A stretch of 64,000 nt of DNA. It comes from Ceratodon purpureus. Its lineage: Eukaryota; Streptophyta; Bryopsida; Pseudoditrichales; Ditrichaceae. Shown piece after piece: positions 35,201 through 47,751 of this stretch. The stretch is taken from assembly GCA_014871385.1 (NCBI GenBank), contig CM026427.1, positions 16,004,930 to 16,068,929 of the forward strand, read 5' to 3'. Made by a program: the position numbers and the translations under genes. The notes below the pieces were generated by a model that searched no databases, was not told the DNA's origin, and saw nothing but the letters and a program-made list of their open reading frames with translations. The first letter of the stretch is position 1; every line of letters begins with the position of its first letter.

Positions 35201-37546
35201 TTCTTGTTTCATGTGGAACCTGTGCAGGCAAAAGGATACCGGGTTGGGCCTGTGTATGATGATGTCCTTTCTATGGCTTGGGTGTTCCTTGAGCTGATTG
35301 TGAAGTCCATGGCACTTGAACAATCTCGCATCTATTCTGAGTCCCTTCCACCTGGTATGTCTAGGATTGTCACATCTCCTAATTTATGTTAGTGGGCGTC
35401 TCATTTTGTTTGATTGCAAGCTCTTGCTGATTCTGTGAACTGATTGTGAGACCATTCTTTTAAGTGCTTGTTGATTATTTCATTTTGTAATGAACATTAT
35501 AAGTAATATACATCAGTCTCGAGAGCACAAAGTCATGTTTGTGTAATTGTCACATTTGGTTTGCAAGGTCGTGTCTCACACTATTCATTTGGCATATTCG
35601 CAGGGGAAGAGCTGCCGCCGTTGCAGCTTATTGATGAGGTCTTCAAAAGTATTGTACAGCTTTATGATTGTTTGCTTACAGAGGTTCAGGAACGTTGCAA
35701 GAAGGGTCTAGTTCTTGCTAAGAAGTTGAACAGCAGTCTTGCATACTTCTGCTATGATCTTCTCTCTGTGATTGAGCCCCGACAAGTTTTTGAGCTGGTA
35801 TGTCAGATGCAGTTATTTCCTGAATTCCTCTTATAGGTTAAGTTGGCCCTTTGTATCGTAGATAGCTAGTTCTTGTCCAACTTTAGACCTCATTAGTCTA
35901 TGTTTATTATCTTTCTAATTCTAAGCTTCGTCATCTATAGGTAGCACTATATTTCAACAAGTTTGCTGGGGTTTGTCAATCATTGGTGCACGAATGCAAG
36001 CTTAATTTTTTGCGCATAATCTGTGACCATGATCTTTTCGTTGAGATGCCTGGTCGAGATCCTACTGAAAGGTATGTAATTGGAAAATTCGCTCTAAGAA
36101 ATCTTTAGATTCAAAGACATGGATTTCTCTCGCTCTTCAAGTTCGATCTGTTTCTTCTACTGCATTTGTAAGTTGATCATGCTCCCTCTCTGATCTATGT
36201 TTGATTTGCTGGATGATAGAGTGACTTTGCTGAATCGATTGCAGGAACTATTTGGCTTCGCTATTAATGCAGGAGCTCTTTGTTACTTGGGATCATGAAG
36301 ATATGGCCTTGAAGTCCAAGGTGAGAATGGTGATTAATAACTAACGTTTGGTTCAGTATCGTGGTGACGTACTGCATTTTCTATCAATTCGATGAAACGG
36401 TCAGGTATAATGCTTTCCAAGTACCAAATGATAATGCTCACAATGCTGTGGGCCACTTCATAAATGAGGTTCAAATACACTAGCTAACGTTCACTAACTA
36501 ATTCAATCTGGTTCAATTCTTGTCTCACCCTTGCAGGCAGCTCGAATTCTTGTGCATCTTATGTGTAAGCATGAGTACGATGCACGTTACCAAACAGTGG
36601 AGGACAAACTTTACATTGCCCAACGTTACTTTCCACTTGTTGACCTGGTAAACTCAAGTTGAATATAAAGTTTGATTATAGACGGGCTAGTAAATTTTGG
36701 AGGATGGAGATTTGTTGAGCTCAAAGGCATAGTCTTTTCTCGTCACTTTTCTAACATGTTTTGGTGACTTGCCTGAAAGTGATGCTCTAACCACTTATGC
36801 TTGTGATAGATATTGGATGAGATGCCGGTGTTTTATGGCTTGGGCGTTACCGAGAAGCGTGAAGTATTGGTCTGTGTGCTTCACATTTTACGATATCTGG
36901 ATGACACATCGCTTGTTAAAGCTTGGCAACATAATGTGGCTAGAACAAGACTTTTTTTTAAGCTTCTTGAGGAGTGTCAAGAATTGCTTGAGGTGAGAAT
37001 TTAAATCTCTAGGCTTGATTATCTAGAACTTCAGCATCTCATGGAGGATTTTCTATATTGATGATTTCAATGTAACTTCTATTTGTAACTGGAACTTGAC
37101 TCTTTTCTCTGAGCGTTCTTGGGGGCCTACTTGTTGACGATTAACATAGCATTTTTCTTGAGCAGTATAAGAAGGCCGGTGCAGATGGCTTAATGGGAGC
37201 AATGCCAGCAAATGAACAAGGCGAAGGACCGCTTCGATACTCTGAGAAGCTTTCACCCGCAGTTAATCAGTTTTTGATTGAAGCGTCTCGGCAGGATGTC
37301 AGAGTATGTTCCCTTGTTCAACAAAGATTTCTCAGTTCTTGATTGGAGAACCTCTTCTTTGATGGTTTTGGTGCTTCTACTACCTGTTCTTTCAAAATTC
37401 TGCGCTTGCATGCCCTGTGATGTGTTCCACCTGTTTGCTGAAGTCACTTTTGGTCCCATCAGACCTGTTCTAAATCCAGTGAACTGTCTTGTTTGATTAT
37501 GCTTTCCCAAGTCAGTATCTCTTCTTCTTCTTCTTCTTCTTCTTCT

Positions 37547-37577
<31 letters not shown>

Positions 37578-40500
37578 CTTTTCTAATAACGCTTTGGTTA
37601 ATTTTCTCAATGCATGACTTCTTATTGTATGTTTTTGTGTATTTCAGCTCACTAAAATATCTCCAAGTGCTCAGTGGATGCTGCCGCAAATGAGTCCTGA
37701 GATCAGTTCATTCTGGAAAAAGGTAAGCCCAATATCGAACAGCTCCACAAGCCCTGGTCAGCCGCACTCATTACGGGAGGCACTGGCACAAGCGCAATCT
37801 GCAGGAAGAGGTGGAGGCAGGGCTCTTCGTGAGACCTTGCATCCAATGCTCCGCCAAAAACTGGTGAGTATTCTACTTGACCCGTGGCTTGATGCAACTG
37901 TAATGATTTGCCCTTCGTCTAGGCTGTTAGTGGTGTCCATCCTTCCAATGTTCCACTTTTATTTCTTGCCTGCAGGAACTTTGGGAGGAAAATCTTAGCG
38001 CCTCTGCGATGCTGCAAATTTTGGAGGTTCTAGAGAAGTTCGTGGATGCAGCATCAATTCAAGCTGTTGCTACAGACTACGCGAGGCTGGATTGTATAAC
38101 AACCATTTTTATCGGTTTTCTGGGACGGAGCCAGCCTTTGCCATTTTGGAAGGCCTTCTTACCTGTTTTCAGTAACGTATTCAGTCGTCATGGGGCTACC
38201 TTAATGAGTAGAGAGAATGACAGGTTCTTGAAGCAAGTCGCATTCCATCTATTACGGCTTGGGGTTTTTCGGAACGAGTCCATACGAAAACGTGCAGTTG
38301 TTGGTCTTCAAATTCTTATTCGAGTAAGATCCTTGTTTCCACTTGCTGCACTGGACTTCTTGCTGTGGTTACTTTTTTACCTTCTGTTATGCTGCCGTAG
38401 GCAATCAGTTCAGCTTATAGCCATATCGGTTTTGCTACTGTTACACCAGTAAAAGCATCATTGCATTTATCTGTTTTTTAAATGTTTCGTTTTATATGCA
38501 GAATGCGTATCACTATTTCCAAGGACTTTCAAGGCTACGGGTGATGCTTACGATCACCCTTTCTGAGCTAATGTCAGATGTTCAAGTAACACAACCCAAA
38601 ATGGATGGATCCTTGGAAGAGAGCGGTGAATCTCAGCGTCTTCGCAGGTCTCTGCAACAAATTGCACATGAAAGCATTAGCGCAGATCTTTTGCGAGAAT
38701 GTGTTCTTCCTGAAGATTCTCTCTCTAGGGTGCCGGAAGGTGTCAGTGGCCAGCAATGGAGCTGGACTGGAGTTGCTGAACTGTCCACCAGTCTTCTGAG
38801 AGCTGTGGAGGCTGCCGTTGGGCATGCCCTTCTGGTATCCTTTTCACCTTCATTTGCGTATTTCAAAATGTCATAAATTTTCTTACTGTAACGCTACATA
38901 GGAGTGCCTGTCTCATGAGTTAAATGCACTTTGCATATTCGTTTTTACATTTCATTCTTTGGTGTCATGCAGGGTCCAGAGATTATAACCAGCGACAAGT
39001 ATGCTACTGCAGAAGCGTACTATGGTTTGGCTGTAGCATATGCCAACGTGCCTGATCTGCATATTATGTGGCTCCTCTATCTCTGTGAAGTTCATCAAGG
39101 CAACCAAGCTTACGCAGAGGCTGCCCAGTGCGCTGTTGCGGTTGCTGGTGTCATAATGCATGTACGTAGTTCTACTGTAACAGTTTGACCAAATGTAAAT
39201 AATTATTTTGAGTTATCATTTGACTTCGTGATATTCTCCAAGACTCACCGTTAGGTTGAAATACTATCCCTTGAGGATTCCGTATACGTGGTCTTAAGTT
39301 GGATTTCGGTTGAATGGGGATCTGATTCCTAGCATCTAGTAAATCACAAACAGTTACGTGAGCTTGTTTTGTGATTGTTTCAGCTGATTCTCTAATGTAT
39401 CTCTCGGATGGCGGCTTGCAGGCTATAGTAGGAAAAGGTGATCATGTGTGGGGAAAAGAGCATGTTGGGGCATTACGAAATATTTGCCCAATGCTTACGG
39501 GTGCTCGATTTGGGGATGCTGCGACTGCTGAAATTGAAGGCTATGGGTCATCGAAGTTGACTGTTGAGTCAGCAGTCAAGTATCTCCAGCTCGCCAATAA
39601 ACTTTTCGTTCAGGCAGAGCTCTTTCATTTCTGTGCTGGTACTTGTCTGGACCCCTTCTCGGCTTTTGCATTTCCTCTGCTTTCGGCTTTACAGAATTTC
39701 TAGCTCCCCACTGAAAGAAAATGCGGCAATGCTATCTAGTTTATTGTAAATGTTGTTTCTACTGATAATTTAGAATGATTTACATATACGTCTGTTATAA
39801 TTGCCTTTTGTTTTCAGTACATTTAGCATTATGAAAACGTAAATTTTGGACCTGAAACACATGTTTAAATCCTCCATCACTGGGACAATTTTGCTTGAGA
39901 TTTTGACGATGAACTCCGTAATCCCAGGTATATTGGAGCTGATAATCCCTGTCCATAAATCAAGGCGTGCATATGGACAGCTTTCAAAATGCCATACTTC
40001 ATTGACCAGCATTTATGAAGCCATACTGGAGCAAGAGTCGAGCCCTATCCCTTTTACAGGTGCAACCTATTATCGTGTAGGTTTTTATGGCAAAAGCTTT
40101 GGTAGTTTAAACTGCAAGGAGTACGTGTACAGGGAGCCGCGGGACGTGCGTTTAGGGGACATTATGAGGAACCTGGGAAATATATATGAGCCTAGAGTTA
40201 TTAAAGGGAACCAGAATTTGCACATTATCCCTGATTCTCGTCAAGTAAATCCAGAAGATCTCCAAGCTGGAATCTGCTACTTGCAAATTACATCTGTCGA
40301 AGCTGTCACAGAGGATGAAGATTTGGAAAGTCGACGTGAGAGACAATCTGGGAAGTCCTCATCAACAGTTAGTGCACGAGTGTATGATCGGTTTTTGTTT
40401 GACACTCCCTTTACTAAGAATGGCAGATCACAAGGAGGGTTAGAAGACCAATGGAAAAGACGTACAGTACTATGGACAGAAGGACCTTTTCCAGCTCTTG

Positions 40501-41199
40501 TGAATCGTTTAATGGTTGTGAAGTCAGAGTCTCGGGAATTTTCGCCTATCGAAAATGCCATAGGAATGATTGAGACTCGTACTTCAGCTCTAGCAGGGGA
40601 GCTCGATGACCAACGAGTTCATGAGGGTGATCCTGTCCCCCGGTTGCAGGGTCTACAAAGAATTCTTCAAGGAAGCGTTGCTGTGCAGGTTTTACCTACA
40701 CCACTCTCTACTGCCATTTCTTCGTCATTCATTGTTTTAGACTACTGGAACATCCTAGTACAGTATCCTTGTTTAAATATTCAATCCATATTCAATCCGC
40801 ATTTTCGGGTATGATGGTATGTACTAAGTATTATTCTGGTGTAAGTGTGGTGCATATTTACAGCAATGTAAACATTTAGTATGTTTGGAATATGCTTTTC
40901 GCTTAAATGCAGAACTGACGATCCTGATCTAACTTCTCGGACAGGTAAATAGTGGAGTGCTAGGCGTTTGCACCGCATTCCTGTCTGGAGAACCTTCAAC
41001 TCGTTTACGTTCCCAGGAACTTCAGCAACTGATAGCTGCACTTCTGGAGTTCATGGCGGTGTGTAAGAAAGCAATCAGAGTACATGCTCGATTAATAGGA
41101 GATGAAGATCAAGACTTTCACTCACAGCTTGTGATTGGATTCCAGTCACTCACAGCCGAACTATCCCACTACATCCCTGCCATTTTGTCAGAACTCTGA
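29216..41199 (+). CDS. SPK1: SPIKE1-type DOCK family guanine nucleotide exchange factor
   Basis: Plant DOCK (CZH) protein that in Arabidopsis activates ROP GTPases and controls actin-dependent cell shape. 31 exons reconstructed with consistent phase give 1,879 codons, close to the Arabidopsis protein of about 1,830. Exons 1-15: 29216-29299, 29585-29747, 30048-30217, 30442-30554, 30764-30822, 31247-31344, 31457-31594, 31853-32164, 32350-32643, 32794-32961, 33250-33441, 33586-33629, 33790-33862, 34068-34229, 34499-34606. Exons 16-27: 34820-34857, 34965-35109, 35228-35354, 35604-35797, 35941-36071, 36245-36320, 36537-36647, 36810-36992, 37166-37303, 37648-37863, 37976-38323, 38502-38834. Exons 28-31: see the DHR-2 entry. 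N-terminal marks are SWPHLKELLQCY, YGHYDSV and QIFEGPDTDAETE. The donor of exon 1 (GTCAGC) is weak; all other borders are ordinary. The gene appears intact. Confidence 0.96.
32794..33862 (+). other. SPK1: SPK1 DHR-1 (C2-like) region
   Basis: Exons 10-13, about residues 478-636. The block LLHCLYIYPQSVNLSRKRSL, the following VRVELRKDDGDIRKPPLE, YHDEFKIQLPA, HHLLFTFFHVDLQ and GYSVLPLM matches the DHR-1 strands that in DOCK proteins fold as a C2-type membrane-binding domain. Lipid binding is known for the family and not testable here. Confidence 0.85.
37513..37577 (+). repeat. TTC and T microsatellite inside SPK1 intron 24
   Basis: A run of TTC triplets passes straight into about 27 T residues, inside the intron between exons 37166-37303 and 37648-37863. 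Confidence 0.9.
38973..41199 (+). other. SPK1: SPK1 DHR-2 catalytic region (exons 28-31)
   Basis: Exons 38973-39161, 39422-39638, 39928-40688 and 40945-41199, residues about 1407-1879. This is the GTPase-exchange domain: YYGLAVAYANVPDLHIMWL, KLTVESAVKYLQLANKLF, YYRVGFYGKSFG, KEYVYREPRDVRLGDIM, RFLFDTPFTKNG, GGLEDQWKRRTVL and the C-terminal SQELQQLIAALLEFMAVCKK and LTAELSHYIPAILSEL. No disabling change seen. Exon 30 is by far the longest exon (761 bp). Confidence 0.92.
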
Positions 41200-43497
41200 C
41201 TGTCCTAGCGAGCGAAGGTATATATGCTATGTGATTGGCGAATACTTGAGGGTTATGAAATCCATAGTGCACCCTGGCGTCTCTAGAACATCCAGAACTG
41301 GGTGTTCCCTGCAGCTGGTTTCAATTGTGGCAAATTAGTTCTTCCGTTTTTTCTGCTAAGTCCACTAACTCTGAAGGGCTGGAGTGATCATGTTACTCAT
41401 TGTAATCATCCTAGTTGTTTAACCATAGGACACAAAAAGAGAGTGGGGCTGAAATTAGCTGTAGTGAAATGGCAGAGAGTTCTTGAATTGTAGATTGGAT
41501 AGATCGGTTAATTTCTAAATGAGGACTCTCTGAAGATTCTTTGGTCATATTTGGTCATATACCAGTAGACGCAGTAACAATGCCCTTACAAACCCACCTC
41601 ATTACTAACAGTTTCTTCCTTTGCTGACAAGACGGTAGTTCTTCGCTGATCTTACTTGTATTCCAAGGAGCAGGTCAGTCTAGCCGGAGATGTGGAGCTA
41701 TGCTTTAACAGGCATCGATCTCCAGAGTTGGAGGCGTCCCTCTTCGTGAGCATCAAGCTTAAAGTTGTCACGTTTTTCCTTCTATAGTTTCCCACAGGTC
41801 TGGTTCTTAATCTCGCTTGTTGTAGCCTTCTGCATTTTCCTTTTGAGGCCTTCAAGCACTAAACTAGTTACTTGCAGTGGTAGATTTCAACCACTCATGG
41901 GTTCGAAGATACAGATGTACATTTACCAATTTTAATGAGAGCGTCAGTCTCTTCTGGAAATTGTTATTTACATTCTCTGCCTCTGGTTTTACTGAGGAAG
42001 CGTGTGCTGAGGCGTCTCTCTTCAATATCATGTTTTTTGCATCGATAAATATCCAGAGAGTTGTGTACAGAACCACCTCTGCATCTTATCTAAGGGATAA
42101 TGTCTTGTTTGCATTTATCCCCACATCTGTTGTAGAATCTTCCATCATATGAGAAGTCTTCTCTATACAAATAATATCACTATCATAAGTTTGAAAGGTT
42201 CGGGGAAAAAAAAAACCTTTAATTCACTCCAACCTTTTTATCCTTAAATTATTAAAAAGAGTTTTGCTTCAAACTGATCGTACCAAATTACATACATTCC
42301 ATGATTTTTTTTGAATTTTATTATGACACGAATAGTAATGTGTAGCCTCTAAATTCCATTCATATTGTTGAATACTTCTACAATCATTTGGATTTTTCTT
42401 TAAATATATGATATTAAAGGTCAAAATTATATAGAAATAAAAAATAAAACTCTTACTTTTGAAATTAGTTGTATTTACTAAATATCACAATGTATTAATT
42501 AGTTGTCAAGATTTACACTATTTTATGTAAACATGAATTATATTAATGTCAGTTAAAATTGCAAAAAGTAATTACTCCAAACAATATGACGTTGAATGGA
42601 TATCTAGACATTGTTATATCCTTACAATTCTATCCAACTATAATAAAGTTTCAAATGCATTGATTCACTTTTATATTTTCATTGAAATTTGGAACTTAAT
42701 TCCATCAAAATTACATAGTTCTTATGTGTGATGAAATTGTAAAATCCATTTGAGAGTGTTTCTAGGATATAGGTGATCTTTACAAGTACATGAATTTGGA
42801 TGTTTGTAGGTTGCATTATACCAATTAGTAATATTTGAATCTTCTTTGCACTATAAAGATTCTTCAAACATTCTAAATTAGAGAAATAAATGTTAGATGT
42901 TATGAATATAGATATTCAAGATTTTGATTAAAAAATCTCTAAAAGGACTTGACATCCATATTTTAAGATTTTTGAATACATTATAAATTATAAAGTATAA
43001 TACTTAATATAGGATGATCCTTAAATGATGACCATGTTTTACATTGGAAACAAAAATTATCATATATAACAAATTACACATAGTCCAATATATGCCTCGG
43101 TAGCAAGTTTGTCTACTTCACAAAAAAAACACTAAATAAAAATAAGGTCATCATATAGAAATTTAAGTTTCTATTTTATGTATTATTAATAAAATTCTTC
43201 AAAATAAGAGTCATTTTGGATTAAAGTAGATAAACATCCATATAAATAAATTCACAATGTGAGGTTATTTTAACCTTCAAATTTTATTTTAATTTTTTTT
43301 TTTTTTTAAAAATCGTTAATTAACAAACAAGCTACATAATTGAGATATGCAACGAGTAATTTGAATGTTAAACTATTAGAATTTCTTTTTAACATTGAAC
43401 ATATGATAAAAAGAAGGTAAATTCTTAAAAGTTCAATCTTGAATTATATATGTATCTAAATTCAAACTTATAAAAAGTTTAGTCTGATGACCTACGT
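41200..43497. other. SPK1 3' flank and AT-rich spacer
   Basis: The first several hundred bases are the likely 3' UTR and terminator region of SPK1. From about 42180 on the DNA is very AT-rich with no gene recognised. Confidence 0.5.
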
Positions 43498-44408
43498 TTA
43501 ACCCCTAAATTTCCTTGTGTTTTTGAGAGCTTGAATCCTCAAAACTGCCATTTTTTACTACTATGCCCTCCCGACGATATGAAACAATTTATTTATCTTT
43601 TTTTGGAAATTCAACCGTAAGATCTTGTACCTAACCCTACTTGGAAGAACTGATTCAAATTTCAACCGTTGGATGTTTTTCATTAGTCAGATCGTAGTGT
43701 TCAAAGTTTCAGCAGATATTTTTTTGGGCCTTGGCCGAGAGACTTGATAATTATTACCTCAAACATTTTGGTCACATTTTTTTCCATGTAGCTAACTAGG
43801 TTAGGTATGCTCATGCAAAAATTTAGGTCAAAAAAATGCTTTTTAGACCTTCATAAAAATTATTTTCTATAAGAAGGTATAAAATTGACAAAATAGTAAA
43901 ACATGCATTACAAAAACAATTTGTGAGCTAAAGAAAATTTGAACGGTGAGTAGGTACCTTCACAAATTTGTGATTTTCAAAAGAAAAAAAAATTCAAAAA
44001 TTCAAAAATCTCAAATTTTGACAAATTTTTAAAGGAAAAATTCAAAAATTACTAAAAACTTTGAAGCTTGTCTTTGTAAGTTTTGGAGGCTGCCCTTGTA
44101 AAATTGGTAAACTTTTTGACTTGGGTCACTATGGAATTTGAATAGTGATTTGGTTATGAACATATTTCAATTTTTGTTTTTGTAAAAAGACCTAATTTTA
44201 GACTGCCCGTTTTGGATTTGAAACCTAAAATTTCTAGATGAAGGTTCTAAAATTGGAATTTGGCTTCAAATTTTTTACTTCATAGACCTTACCGTAAAGG
44301 GAGCATCCAGTAAAAATCTTGAAAAAAAATATTACTTTTAACCCCTCCATCTGGGCTGCCCGAAAGTGCAAAAACCCATTTTGGGTTTTAAGGATAGTTA
44401 GGGGTTAA
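43498..44408 (+). mobile_element. TTAA-flanked MITE, copy 2 of 4
   Basis: 911 bp between TTAA at 43498-43501 and 44405-44408. Ends CCCCTAAATTTCC and, reverse complemented, CCCCTAACTATCC. Internal block CCGTAAGATCTTGTACC ... CCGTTGGATG ... GTCAGATCGTAGTGTTCAAAG aligns with copies 1 and 4. The stretch GCTGCCCGAAAGTGCAAAAA before the right end matches GCTGCCCGAAATAGCAAAAA in copy 4. Noncoding. Confidence 0.72.
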
Positions 44409-44441
44409 TATAATGACCTTAATTTCAAGTAGAATTTCATG

Positions 44442-44529
44442 CTCCTAGTTTTTAATATTTGGAACACAAAAGTATTTGAAAATGCAAATTTGTTTCAACT
44501 TATGTGTTCTAAATATTGAGAACTAGGAG
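44442..44529. repeat. Imperfect hairpin, 26-bp arms
   Basis: 44442-44467 (CTCCTAGTTTTTAATATTTG...) pairs with 44504-44529 with about three mismatches and a 36-nt loop. Weaker pairing continues outward. It lies just 33 bp right of MITE copy 2. Confidence 0.7.
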
Positions 44530-44816
44530 TTTGCAATTTCAACTTTTAAATTATTTGAAGTAAATGATTTGTGGTTTCAAAATCTAATAGATATTATGAA
44601 ATTAGAGCTTACATGATAAGAGCAACATTAAATATATATATATATATAGAATATTATATACACATCCTTTTCTAGCTCTAACAAATAAAATGTTTTGTTT
44701 CATTTTATAAATGGGTATCATTTATTTTGATATAAAATATATATCAACTTTTACTTATGATTCCACTTTTACCTTAAAAAATATAAACTTTTATTATATT
44801 TTTACTTTAGCTTCAT

Positions 44817-45083
44817 TATATCTCACCCTCCATGGAAAAACCAAACTGGTTAAAAATAGATTTGGCCTGGTGTGTTGGCAAACCCCTTAGAAATCAATAT
44901 CAGTTGAAACTCAAAAGGACCTTTTCTTGTACTTTACTCCTTGTCTCTTCACAATTACATTCAAACGCCTTGATTTGTGGTGGGTCACCTAAGAGAAATG
45001 TCAGAATGCGCCCATCAGAAAGTGTTGGATCCAACATTACTATTTTCAGGCCAGTTTGGTTTTTCCAGGGAGGGCGAGATATA
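44817..45083. mobile_element. 267-bp TIR element (MITE) upstream of F-box gene
   Basis: 44817-44849 and 45051-45083 are inverted repeats of 33 bp with two mismatches (end motif TCTC(A/G)CCCTCC.TGG, then AAAACCAAACTGG). Weaker pairing extends inward. Outer TATA or TA is the likely target duplication. An open frame at 44832-45119 lies almost wholly inside the element and is not a gene. Confidence 0.75.
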
Positions 45084-45225
45084 AGATCTTCATCACATAA
45101 AATCATTTTATATTATTGAAAGTATAAAGCTCATGACCATTCTCATTGGTATTATACATTTCAAATAGAATAAATTCATCTCATAAAGTGAAAAAAGTTG
45201 ATCTTATTACGTGAGTTATTACACA

Positions 45226-46460
45226 ATGGCCGCAATATGGAGTCAACTTCCTTTGGAAATTGTTGAACAAATATTGTCTTTTCTACCGATGCCAGATTTG
45301 TGTAGATATTGCACTACGTGCAAAACATCGAATGAACTCATCAACAACCCCGCCTTTAGTATACTACATGTGCGCAATAGAAATAAACATTCACCTTTTA
45401 TAGCAATACGTTCTATTACCACTTCTAACGGTATTATACTTGGAGAGAAAGAGTATATTGATGGGAGCCAAGTATTGTGTTTCCTTGACATTTACACAAA
45501 GAAATGGTACTCGGTAAAATCTCGTGATGCTCTTGAAATGTCTTTTCTATTTGACCCTCAATACTTTGAAATTGTGGCAATGGATGGAGGTCTTGTGCTA
45601 CCAAGAGAGCTCCTAAACTATGTCAGCATGAAAGTGGTTGTACACAACTATGTGTATGGAATCCTATTAAAAACTTTAAGATCAAATTGCCATGCTTACC
45701 GAATCATAGCCCAGCTTGTCATCCCAGTTTACTCATAAATTTTGTTGTTGATGACATTGCCGAGACTTTCAAGGTATTTGTTATAGACCAATATCAATTC
45801 AAACATCGTATGGTGAACATATATGATTCCCTTATGAAGGAGTGGAAGACGTCAAGCAAACTTCAAACTAACAATATAAGTATATGTACTATTTTCATGC
45901 AAAGTATCGTATTTCAAAATCTTCTATATATTTTATATTTTGATTATTATGTAAATTCTAGTTCACTTTACTGTGAATTATGGAGGTACAACTCTGTTGC
46001 AGATACTTGGGAAAGATTGCATTTTGCAGAGGGTTGCTTGGTTGAACGCGATTACATAAGGTATGGATTGAATGAACAATTCATTGTAAGCGGCGAGCGT
46101 CTTTTTGTTACGTATTACAAAAAGTCACAAAAAGTATTTGAAGTGCACGAAATTGATATCCAAAGAAGGTCCACAAAGTTATTGTTGACATGGACAAGAG
46201 CGCACATTATGACAATTTATGATATAGATGTCGAAGATCATCATTTTGACTTTTATTATAAGATATATACTATTGGTTTCAATAAGTCCCTCATGCTTGT
46301 GTCCACATTATCAAATAATATTGTTATTTTTGATGTAGAAACAAAAGAGACCAATTTTGAGTGGCCTCAACTTCCTTTAAGAAAATTAAAGGTAGAAAAG
46401 GAGAGGTATTCATTGAAGGGGAAGCAAATGGACTTTCTTCTTCCTGGTACACTTAAGTAA
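45226..46460 (+). pseudogene. F-box protein gene with one frameshift
   Basis: Intronless. Start MAAIWSQLPLEIVEQILSFL (45226; an in-frame ATG also lies at 45211) opens a typical N-terminal F-box, which in the family binds SKP1 to recruit substrates to an SCF ubiquitin ligase. The frame is lost near 45649-45651. The downstream part continues in the +1 frame (CVWNPIKNFKIKLPCLPNHS onward) to a stop at 46460, with the FVVDDIAETFKVFVIDQ and LYCELWRYNSVADTWERLHF motifs of F-box-associated or kelch-like C-terminal domains. A single missing base would explain it. Either a recent pseudogene or a sequencing error. The upstream frame stops at 45738, so as read it gives about 170 residues containing only the F-box and part of the C-terminal region. 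Confidence 0.78.
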
Positions 46461-47342
46461 CCACTGATTATGTCACTTGATGTAGACTTTATTCTTTATT
46501 TAATGAAATATTTATTTTAGAGTCCCTTGAATTTAATATATCTTAATAAAATTTGCTTTATGATTTTTTTATCATGGCTCAACATATATCTTGGAAAAAT
46601 CCACAAGTGAGGGCATTTATCCAATGAATGCTCTAGAAACTCTTATGTTGATAGGTGACCCAAGAAAGTCACTGTTCTCAAACTTGCAAGTATGATTTGT
46701 CTACGCCGCAATTTTTGTATTCATAGTAAGACTATGGTAGCTTGAGATCTATGTAATTACATGATACACTGGCATTGCATTCCGAATGTTTGGACTTGGG
46801 CAAGTTAATACTGTTACAGTACCATAGCAGGTTCGTCAAAAAATATTTAAAAAAATAAAAATTGTAAAAATGATGAAGACAAGGCAACATAAATAGAATA
46901 AATCAGGTATTGCCATATTTTGAATCTCTAAGCTATTCAAGCCCATTTTTATTGCTTTTTTTTTTGCCAAAAATAAAACTTGAGAAATTCATTTTTTTGA
47001 GAGGCAAACCTTGTTTTTTCAAAAATATAAATATCCGTTTGCCAGGTGACGAACATGTTGTGGTGTTATGGTAGTGTTATGGTAGATGACCTAGAAACGA
47101 GAATTCTCAAAATTATAATGGTGTAAATTATTTTGTTGAAAAAATTGATCAACTTAGTACAGTAGTTGTCCGCATGACTCAAACACTAGACCGTTGATAG
47201 AGATCAGTGAAAAATAATTTGTCGTTCGTCTGCAAATTCTAGTGAATTTATTGTAATATATCACTTCTTCCAAACAAAATTTGTTACACAAACTCATCCA
47301 ACCTTATGTTCAGTTCGTTAAGAGTCTAGTAAAGCTCAATAA
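46461..47342. other. AT-rich spacer, no gene seen
   Basis: 3' flank of the F-box gene, then low-complexity AT-rich DNA. Confidence 0.5.
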
Positions 47343-47751
47343 TAAGGTAGAGGCTCATATTCCCGACTGAATTTTAGGTTTGCATACTTAGACTTGTGAA
47401 AGATTTTTTTAAATATTTTTGGATGCTCCGCAAAGCTATTGCAAAGGCATCCCTCCAAAAAAATAAATTTTTGAGCATTTCTACAATTTTCTATAAATTT
47501 TTAGTCTGAAGGCATAGAGTGACCATTAACCATTCACTAGAGTCCTACATTCATGAGAGGTTGGATTCTGAAAATAAAATGCTTTGGCACCAATGAGAAC
47601 CAATCATAAACTTTCAGTTTTCCCAAGTATGGACGTAATTAGAACCCTCTTGGACACTTTCTCAAGTAAGGTTGGTTGGTTTCTGACACCCCTTCCCCAA
47701 TCAGTAGGGGTCAGTATTGCAACCTGCTCGTGAATACAACCCTCTACCTTA
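47343..47751. mobile_element. Diverged relative of the AGGTAGAG MITE
   Basis: 409 bp. Left end TAAGGTAGAGGCTCATATTC and right end, reverse complemented, TAAGGTAGAGGGTTGTATTC. Shares with the 19.4-kb element the terminal TAAGGTAGAG, the TATTC step and an internal ATTAGAACCCTC near the right end. TA is the apparent target duplication. Noncoding. Confidence 0.62.

Noticed and set aside
37723..37728. GTAAGC as the end of SPIKE1 exon 25
   Set aside because: The frame continues with family sequence (PHSLREALAQAQSAG) to 37863, so the site is inside the exon.
44832..45119. Open frame of 95 codons
   Set aside because: It lies almost entirely between the inverted ends of a small TIR element and has no recognisable protein features.
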